A program made the position numbers and the translations under genes. From Clostridia bacterium (lineage in GTDB: Bacteria; Bacillota; Clostridia; Lachnospirales; Lachnospiraceae): a DNA stretch of 5,361 nucleotides. The notes below the pieces were generated by a model. The model did not search any database. It saw only the letters and a program-made list of their open reading frames with translations, and had not been told where the DNA came from. Below, piece by piece: positions 1-5,361 of this stretch (position 1 is the stretch's first letter; every line of letters starts with the position of its first letter). The stretch is taken from positions 1-5,361 of the forward strand of contig BNZI01000030.1 of assembly GCA_026000945.1 (NCBI GenBank), in the 5' to 3' direction.

Positions 1-551
1 TCTTTTTGATTATGTAAAGAAATAGGATATCCATGCTTTTGATAAAATTCTAACGCGCGGATAACTCGTTTAATATTGTTAGGGTGAATATTTTTTGCTG
101 ACTGCTCATCAATAAAATCTAACTGCTGATGTAAAAAATCCCCTCCCCATTGTTCATACCATTCCCAAAGCGTTTTTTTAAACTGTTGGTCTTCTTCTTC
201 GGAAAAATCAATTTGATAAAGTACGGATTGTATATAAAACCCAGTCCCGCCCACAATCAAAGGAATATCACCTGTTTGCTGAATTTCTTGGATGGCTCTA
301 TTTGCCCTTTGCTGAAATTCATAAACATTAAATTCATCAAAAGGACTAAATTCATCCAATAAATAATGTTTGATTTCTTTTCTTTGGGCCAGATCTAGTT
401 TAGCCGAGCCAATATCCATATGGCGATACACTTGCATAGAGTCTGCGCTGATAATTTGCGCAGAAAGTTTTTTTGCCAAAGCCAAAGAAATATCTGTTTT
501 TCCTACCGCTGTAGGTCCAGTTAAAATTAATAATAAAGGTTTTCTGCTCAT
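1..551 (-). CDS. miaA: tRNA dimethylallyltransferase MiaA, N-terminal 183 codons (cut by window edge)
   Basis: MiaA transfers a dimethylallyl group from DMAPP to N6 of adenosine 37 in tRNAs reading codons that begin with U, the first step to ms2i6A, in the cytoplasm. The visible frame is open from an ATG at 551-549 to the left edge with no stop. Residues 12-19 form the P-loop GPTAVGKT. DSMQVYR (37-43) holds the Asp corresponding to the catalytic general base of the family, and MDIGSAK follows (45-51). GGTGFY lies at 101-106 and HPNNIKRVIRALE at 156-168. Members are usually about 300 residues, so roughly the last 120 are outside the window, including the region with the conserved catalytic Arg. 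The start overlaps the mutL stop by 4 bases and no Shine-Dalgarno precedes it, which suggests translation coupled to mutL. No damage is seen in the visible part. The family assignment is very secure. Confidence 0.96.
   Translation of the reverse strand, partial: MSRKPLLLILTGPTAVGKTDISLALAKKLSAQIISADSMQVYRHMDIGSAKLDLAQRKEIKHYLLDEFSPFDEFNVYEFQQRANRAIQEIQQTGDIPLIVGGTGFYIQSVLYQIDFSEEEDQQFKKTLWEWYEQWGGDFLHQQLDFIDEQSAKNIHPNNIKRVIRALEFYQKHGYPISLHNQK
548..551 (-). promoter_or_regulatory. ATGA stop-start overlap joining mutL to miaA
   Basis: The minus strand reads ATGA: the miaA ATG is at 551-549 and the mutL TGA at 550-548. The 24 bases upstream (AGAAAAGAAATTCAAGCGAA region) contain no GGAG-like site, so miaA initiation probably relies on ribosomes terminating on mutL. 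Confidence 0.85.
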
Positions 552-2593
552 TTTCGCTTGAATTTCTTTTCTATTTCTATTTTGTTCATACGGATAATCG
601 TAGGTCTTCCATGAGGACAATGGTAAGGATTTTTCAATGTAAACAATTGTTGAACCAAATGTTCAATTTCTAAATCCGTAAAATTTTTATTTGCTTTCAC
701 TGCTGCCTTACAAGACAACGAAGCAATTGTTTCTTGAATGAGTTGAGGTTCATCCTGCAAAACTTTTTCTGATAAATTTGTTAAAATTTCTAAGAATAAA
801 TCTTTTTTTTGTATATCAGACAAAATGTCTGGTACTGCCCGCAAGGCATATTCTCTACCTCCAAACTCCTCAATCACAAATCCCATTTCTTGAAAATACT
901 GCTCATAAGTCAAGTAAATTTCTTCCTCTTTAACAGTAAAAGTCAAAATAATGGCTGGATTAATCTGCTGTGAAGTGTGCTCACGAGTTTTGATTACTTC
1001 CAACATTTTTTCATATAAAATTTTTTCATGGGCAGCGTGTTGATCGATAATCATTAAATCATCTTTGTATTGTACCAAACAATATGTCGAAAACACTTGT
1101 CCGATAATTTTATGCTTACTTTTTTCTTCTTCACTTAAAAAAGATTGTTGAATTGGAATATCTGGCTTTTCTTGTGTATGATTTTGTATGGCATTTAATA
1201 AAGAAGATTGCTGCCTTAACTGTTTTTTGACTGGTTCTGTCTCTGATTCATCTGCAACTAAAGAATTAAAATTAGGTATTGAGGAAGGCTGGGAATTTTT
1301 CTGAACTTGATAATCCGGACTTTCTTTTACTTGAATAGAATCATGTGGATGAGAAATATCATTTAAAAACTTTTGCAAAGCTTTTACTCGATGACCTACT
1401 TTTATATCCAATACATCTTCACCCGTTGGATTTTCTCCGTTTAAATCTCCCAAAATACTTCTCGTTGGATCAAGAGATCTATCCTCTGCACTCTTTGATT
1501 CCTCTTCAACTTTCAGAGACTGACTTTGCTTAGTAGCTACCACTATTTCTGAACTAGGCTGAGTTTCTTCCTCTTCTTGACCCAAACCCATCTTAGGAAT
1601 CCACTCTTTTATTTCTAATACTTGTTTTACCGCATGGTACATCGCACGATAAACTTGTTTATGATCCAAAAATCGAATTTCCATTTTACTAGGATGTGCA
1701 TTGATATCTACTAGTTCTGTCTGCATTGTTAAAGATAAAACTGCAAAAGGAAATTTATGCTTCATGACATAAGGAGAAAAAGCCTCTTCTATCGCTTTAT
1801 AAATACCCCCATCCCGAATATAACGCCCATTAACAAAAAAACTCTGTGCCTGCCTATTACTTCTCGCAATAGAAGGACTCCCTATGTAACCAGAAATTTG
1901 TATTCCCAAATTATCATAGTTGATTTCATGTAAATTTTCAGAAATTTTTTTTCCATAAAACAAATAAATAACATCTTTAAGACGATTATTTCCGGGAGTC
2001 TGAAATTTACTCTTTTGGTTACTAATAAACTGAATGGAAATTTGAGGATGTGATAAAGCAATCCTCTGAACAAAATCTTCTATGTATGTTGCTTCCGTTT
2101 GGGCTGATTTTAAAAACTTTTTTCTAGCTGGCACATGCTTAAATAAATTTCTGACTAATATTGTTGTGCCTCCTGATACAGCCGCTTTTTCCCAAACTTT
2201 CTCTGTTCCAGCTTCAATGACGTAACGCGTTCCATCCGCTGCTTGTTCGGTTTTGGTCAAGATTTCTACATCTGCTATCGCCGCAATACTGGCTAATGCC
2301 TCTCCTCGAAACCCTAACGACAACAAGTGCACTAAATCCTCTACACTGCTTAACTTACTTGTTGCATGAGGAGCAAATGCCAAAGGCAGTTGTGTACTTT
2401 CTATTCCACAACCGTTATCACTAATACGAATCAACTCTATGCCTCCTCCACGGATTTCAATCGTAATTGAATCCGACCCGGCATCGATAGCATTTTCTAA
2501 TAATTCTTTCACTACGTAAGCCGGTCTTTCAATCACTTCTCCGGCTTGAATTTGATTAATCGTATGTTGATCCAAAGGAATAATATTTGGCAT
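548..2593 (-). CDS. mutL: DNA mismatch repair protein MutL (endonuclease type)
   Basis: MutL is the ATP-driven matchmaker of mismatch repair. It is recruited by MutS and, in this subtype, nicks the newly made strand. The 681 residues start at ATG 2593-2591 and end at TGA 550-548. The GHKL ATPase domain (about 1-330) shows KELLENAIDAG (29-39) with catalytic Glu30 and metal-binding Asn34, DNGCGI (59-64), HATSK (76-80), GFRGEAL (94-100) and the HPSK lysine at 303, equivalent to E. coli K307. Residues about 335-493 form a polar Glu/Ser/Gln-rich linker of low complexity. The C-terminal dimerisation and nuclease domain (495-681) carries DQHAAHEKILYE (517-528, the DQHA-x2-E-x4-E metal motif), SCKAAVKAN with Cys628, and CPHGRP (659-664). 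These are the features of MutH-independent MutL. An oddity is Gln16 where the family nearly always has Ala (IAAGEV read as IQAGEV). It lies 13 bases after mutS and overlaps miaA. Confidence 0.98.
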   Translation of the reverse strand: MPNIIPLDQHTINQIQAGEVIERPAYVVKELLENAIDAGSDSITIEIRGGGIELIRISDNGCGIESTQLPLAFAPHATSKLSSVEDLVHLLSLGFRGEALASIAAIADVEILTKTEQAADGTRYVIEAGTEKVWEKAAVSGGTTILVRNLFKHVPARKKFLKSAQTEATYIEDFVQRIALSHPQISIQFISNQKSKFQTPGNNRLKDVIYLFYGKKISENLHEINYDNLGIQISGYIGSPSIARSNRQAQSFFVNGRYIRDGGIYKAIEEAFSPYVMKHKFPFAVLSLTMQTELVDINAHPSKMEIRFLDHKQVYRAMYHAVKQVLEIKEWIPKMGLGQEEEETQPSSEIVVATKQSQSLKVEEESKSAEDRSLDPTRSILGDLNGENPTGEDVLDIKVGHRVKALQKFLNDISHPHDSIQVKESPDYQVQKNSQPSSIPNFNSLVADESETEPVKKQLRQQSSLLNAIQNHTQEKPDIPIQQSFLSEEEKSKHKIIGQVFSTYCLVQYKDDLMIIDQHAAHEKILYEKMLEVIKTREHTSQQINPAIILTFTVKEEEIYLTYEQYFQEMGFVIEEFGGREYALRAVPDILSDIQKKDLFLEILTNLSEKVLQDEPQLIQETIASLSCKAAVKANKNFTDLEIEHLVQQLFTLKNPYHCPHGRPTIIRMNKIEIEKKFKRK

Positions 2594-2599
2594 AAATTA

Positions 2600-2606
2600 C
2601 TTCTTT
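2600..2606 (-). promoter_or_regulatory. Weak Shine-Dalgarno of mutL in the 13-base mutS-mutL gap
   Basis: The minus strand reads AAAGAAG, then TAATTT, then the mutL ATG. It starts directly after the mutS TAG (2609-2607). The match to the anti-SD is imperfect (AAGAAG rather than AAGGAG), but the 6-base spacing is right. Ribosomes finishing mutS could also reinitiate here. Confidence 0.6.
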
Positions 2607-5231
2607 CTATAACGTTTCATCAATGGATTCGTGATACAAAGCAGATAATTGATTCAATGCTTCCAATGGAGTAATCCGTTCAATATCTAACTTTCGGATT
2701 TGTTCCACTATTTTTTTCGCTCTTCCATCTTCTTTAACGTTCTGATTGTGATCAAAACTACCTATATGAATGTCTGTTTCTACATCTTGTAAAGGATTCC
2801 GTATCGTAAAGGATTGGTTTTGACCAAAATTTCTTGCTACTTCTTTTGCCCGTGATAATATGCTAGGAGGTAGACCTGCCAAAGCCGCTACATGGATACC
2901 ATAGCTTTTATCAGCCTTCCCCCTAATGATTTTCCTTAAGAAAATAATTTCTTCCCCTGATTCTTTCACTTCTATACAATAATTGCAAACTCCTTTTAAT
3001 GTACCCTCTAAGTCTGTTAATTCATGATAATGTGTAGCAAATAGAGTTTTAGCTCTTAAGTCCTCACTAATATAGTCTAATACTGCCCATGCAATGCTCA
3101 TTCCGTCAAAAGTGCTTGTTCCTCTTCCTATTTCGTCCAAAATTAATAAACTGTTTTTTGTAGCATGATTTAAAATTTCTGCTAATTCAGACATTTCTAC
3201 CATAAAGGTACTTTGTCCAGCAGCTAAATCATCTGAAGCTCCTACTCTGGTAAAAATGCGATCACATATTCCTATTTTTGCTGAACTAGCCGGTACAAAA
3301 CTACCCATTTGTGCCATCAATACAATTAAAGCTGTCTGGCGCATAAAAGTAGACTTGCCAGACATATTTGGCCCAGTAATTACAGAAATTAAATGTTCAT
3401 TTTCATCCAAAAACGTATCATTTGCTACAAATAAATGAGATTCCATTAAACTTTCAATTACCGGATGACGCCCCTCTTGAATAGAAATGATCCCATCTTG
3501 TGTAATTTGTGGCTTGCAATAGTTATATTTTGCAGCCAGATGAGCAAAACTCAATAAAACATCCAACTCTGCCAATACACTTGACGTTGTTTGAATACGC
3601 AACACAGCCTCGACGATTATTCCTCTAATTTGGCAAAACACCTCATATTCTAAATCATAGAGCTGCTCTTGTGCACCTAAAATTTTTTCTTCCAGACTTT
3701 TTAATTCCACAGTTGTATATCTTTTTGCATTCGTCAATGTTTGCCTTTGGATAAAATGCTGAGGTACTTCTCCCTTATATGTATTGGTAATTTCAAAACA
3801 ATACCCTAAAGTTTTGCTGAACTTAACCTTTAAATTTTTAATACCTGTCTGTGAGCGTTCTTTCTCCTCTAAATCTGCCAACCACTTTTTACCTTGTATT
3901 TTCGCCTGCTTTAACTCATCAATTTTTTGATGAAATCCTTCTTTAACAATGTTTCCTTCTTTTATGCTAAGTGACGGTTCATCTAAAATTGCCTCTTGAA
4001 TTAAAAGTTGTAAATCTTCTAGTAAATCTAATTTACTCCTTAGTTCATCCAGCAAAGGAACTTGAAACGCTTGCAATAAAGAAATAAATTCTGGTAGGAC
4101 AAGAAGAGACTGTTTAAAAGAAATCAGATCACGGGGATTGACAGTTTGATAGCTAACTTTACCTAAAAACCGTTCTAAGTCATGAACTTTACTTAAAATC
4201 TTTCTCATTTCTTCCCGCCCAATATATTGGTCCAATAGCATTTCTACTGCATCTTGCCTAGCTTGAATATCCTTACTAGAAATTAAAGGTTCATTGATAC
4301 AAATTCTTAAACGACGAGCGCCCATAGATGTTTTTGTACAATCCATTAAACCTAATAAGGAACCCTTTTTTTTCTTTTCCCTCAACGTTTCTTGCAATTC
4401 TAGATTCCTTCTTGTAAATGAGTCTAAAAACATAAATTGTTTGGGGAAATAAAGATGAATTTCAGTAAAATGAACTAAAGAATTTTTTTGTGTTTCATGT
4501 AAGTACTTCCATATTGCCAGAACTGCCTGCTGTCCTTTTTCATGACGAAACAGCTCACATTTTTCTAAGCTATCCGCAGAAAAATGTTCTCTCAAATGAG
4601 TTAGATTTTCTTGATTTTTAAAGTATTCCAAATCTAATACAAATAAATCTAGACCTAGACGCTCTTTAATGAAATGAGATATGATTTGCTTCTCTTTTAA
4701 TGTAGCATTACATAAAATTTCGGCAGGAGCAAATTTATCAATTTCATCTAAAATAACTTTTTCATCTTCAATTTCTGAAAATAAAAAAGTTCCCGTAGTC
4801 ACATCTGCCACAGCTAAAGCAAAACCCTCTGAAAAAGCTAAAACACAAAGTAAATACTGGTTTTTATCTTCAGATAAAACCTTAGTATCCATGATTGTCC
4901 CTGGCGTAACAATACGAATTACTTCTCGTCTAACCAAACCTTTACTTTGTTTAGGGTCTTCCATTTGTTCGGCAATGGCTACTTTATAACCTTTTTGGAC
5001 CAATTTATATAAATAAGCATCTACAGCATGGTAAGGTACTCCACACATCGGAGCTTTTTCTTTTAATCCACATTCTTTTCCAGTTAAAGTAATTTCTAAT
5101 ACTTTTGAAGCCAGAAGTGCATCTTCAAAAAACATTTCATAAAAATCACCTAAACGGTAAAACAAAATGCAATCTGGATATTGTTTTTTTGTATCTATGT
5201 ACTGTTGCATCATTGGTGTTAATTGTGTCAC
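2607..5231 (-). CDS. mutS: DNA mismatch repair protein MutS
   Basis: MutS binds mispaired bases and short loops, then becomes an ATP-bound sliding clamp that recruits MutL. The 874-residue length is normal (E. coli about 853). The mismatch-binding domain (about 5-120) has the Phe-x-Glu wedge as F30-Y31-E32 within FYRLGDFYEMF. A connector domain (about 125-260), levers and clamp (about 270-560, with TKTSMGARRLR and RYTTVELKSLEEKILGA) follow. The ATPase domain has Walker A GPNMSGKST (620-628), Walker B LILDEIGRGTST with D699 and E700, and ATHYHE with H734. The YGIHVAALAGLP stretch begins the helix-turn-helix dimer region. The tail ends in a conserved-looking ITPLEALNQL helix of the tetramerisation type. 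The start is GTG at 5231-5229, chosen because a strong Shine-Dalgarno sits 6 bases before it. The ATG pair at codons 7-8 has no such site. A clear sliding-clamp box is not evident in the tail. This is canonical MutS1, not MutS2, because the mismatch-binding domain is present and no Smr domain is seen. Confidence 0.98.
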   Translation of the reverse strand: MTQLTPMMQQYIDTKKQYPDCILFYRLGDFYEMFFEDALLASKVLEITLTGKECGLKEKAPMCGVPYHAVDAYLYKLVQKGYKVAIAEQMEDPKQSKGLVRREVIRIVTPGTIMDTKVLSEDKNQYLLCVLAFSEGFALAVADVTTGTFLFSEIEDEKVILDEIDKFAPAEILCNATLKEKQIISHFIKERLGLDLFVLDLEYFKNQENLTHLREHFSADSLEKCELFRHEKGQQAVLAIWKYLHETQKNSLVHFTEIHLYFPKQFMFLDSFTRRNLELQETLREKKKKGSLLGLMDCTKTSMGARRLRICINEPLISSKDIQARQDAVEMLLDQYIGREEMRKILSKVHDLERFLGKVSYQTVNPRDLISFKQSLLVLPEFISLLQAFQVPLLDELRSKLDLLEDLQLLIQEAILDEPSLSIKEGNIVKEGFHQKIDELKQAKIQGKKWLADLEEKERSQTGIKNLKVKFSKTLGYCFEITNTYKGEVPQHFIQRQTLTNAKRYTTVELKSLEEKILGAQEQLYDLEYEVFCQIRGIIVEAVLRIQTTSSVLAELDVLLSFAHLAAKYNYCKPQITQDGIISIQEGRHPVIESLMESHLFVANDTFLDENEHLISVITGPNMSGKSTFMRQTALIVLMAQMGSFVPASSAKIGICDRIFTRVGASDDLAAGQSTFMVEMSELAEILNHATKNSLLILDEIGRGTSTFDGMSIAWAVLDYISEDLRAKTLFATHYHELTDLEGTLKGVCNYCIEVKESGEEIIFLRKIIRGKADKSYGIHVAALAGLPPSILSRAKEVARNFGQNQSFTIRNPLQDVETDIHIGSFDHNQNVKEDGRAKKIVEQIRKLDIERITPLEALNQLSALYHESIDETL

Positions 5232-5236
5232 AAATA

Positions 5237-5245
5237 CCCTCCTTT
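5237..5245 (-). promoter_or_regulatory. Strong Shine-Dalgarno of mutS, fixing the GTG start
   Basis: On the minus strand the sequence reads AAAGGAGGG, followed by TATTT and then GTG at 5231. GGAGG therefore sits 6 bases from the start codon. This is the best ribosome binding site in the window and selects the GTG over the downstream ATG codons. Confidence 0.9.
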
Positions 5246-5361
5246 GGATCGGTAATTCTACTCACTTGAAGCCATCCTATTACTACAAGGCCACTAGTAC
5301 TCTTTTTCTAAAATCAACTCTCTTTCTCATCCTGTTAATACGGCAGTCAAACTTGCAAAAT
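5246..5361 (-). other. Upstream region of mutS, no gene or clear promoter recognised
   Basis: These 116 bases precede the mutS ribosome binding site. One minus-strand frame entering from the edge reads FASLTAVLTG and stops at TGA 5329-5327. Another stays open for about 25 codons to a TAG near 5286. Either could be the 3' end of an upstream gene, but the stretch is too short to identify. A TTGACT hexamer (5350-5345) resembles a -35 box, yet no acceptable -10 lies 16-18 bases downstream. A TAGTAAT a little before the SD lacks a -35 partner. I see no convincing terminator hairpin or riboswitch. If an upstream gene does end at 5327, the gap to mutS is about 95 bases. Confidence 0.4.

Noticed and set aside
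150..561. Two plus-strand open frames (150-362 and 370-561) of about 60-70 codons
   Set aside because: They lie antisense to the well-conserved miaA frame, have no good ribosome binding site and show no recognisable protein features.
1345..1533. Plus-strand open frame of 62 codons opposite the MutL linker
   Set aside because: The Leu-rich product is what an antisense read of the Glu/Lys/Ser-rich linker gives; there is no supporting start signal.
1882..2073. Minus-strand open frame of 63 codons inside mutL
   Set aside because: It is a same-strand shadow in another frame of the conserved ATPase domain.
3256..3438. Plus-strand open frame of 60 codons opposite the MutS Walker A region
   Set aside because: It is antisense to the most conserved part of mutS and is explained by that coding constraint.
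4681..4989. Plus-strand open frame of 102 codons opposite the MutS N-terminal and connector domains
   Set aside because: It is the longest antisense frame, but it is Ser/Lys/Thr-rich without domain signs, and mutS is intact through it.
5270..5310. Possible hairpin or riboswitch around GGCCACTAGTAC upstream of mutS
   Set aside because: Only the short ACTAGT palindrome pairs; no stem long enough for a terminator and no T-box or known riboswitch consensus was found.
5345..5350. TTGACT as a -35 promoter element for mutS
   Set aside because: The bases 16-18 downstream read like GAGAAAG and do not resemble a -10 box.

Overview
The window is a compact, AT-rich stretch of bacterial chromosome in which every gene lies on the minus strand. 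Reading in the direction of transcription (high to low coordinates), it holds about 115 bases of leader or upstream sequence, then mutS, mutL and the first 183 codons of miaA, which runs off the left edge. The protein style suggests an AT-rich Clostridia member, probably a relative of Lachnospiraceae. The clues are the MutS N-terminus around MMQQYIDTKKQYPDCILFYR, the MiaA segment GGTGFYIQSVLYQIDF, and a MutL with an endonuclease site. This placement is inferred from recalled family patterns, not from a search.

Layout: positions 5246-5361 carry no gene I can name, possibly with the tail of an upstream gene at the very edge. mutS (5231-2607) starts at GTG behind a near-perfect Shine-Dalgarno. 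mutL (2593-548) follows after 13 bases. miaA (551 to the edge) overlaps the mutL stop in an ATGA junction and has no ribosome binding site of its own. No terminator or internal promoter is visible between the genes, so they look like one transcription unit with translational coupling at the last junction.

Function: MutS recognises mismatches and small loops. MutL is recruited by MutS and, in bacteria without MutH, nicks the new strand. The MutL here keeps the complete metal-site motifs for that role. MiaA is a tRNA dimethylallyltransferase acting on A37, commonly found next to mutL. The window is largely ordinary housekeeping sequence, and I see no new system in it. The points worth a second look are small: the lack of a clean sliding-clamp binding box in the MutS tail, a substitution in the first ATP-site motif of MutL, A8 tracts inside both repair genes, and the SD-less coupled start of miaA.
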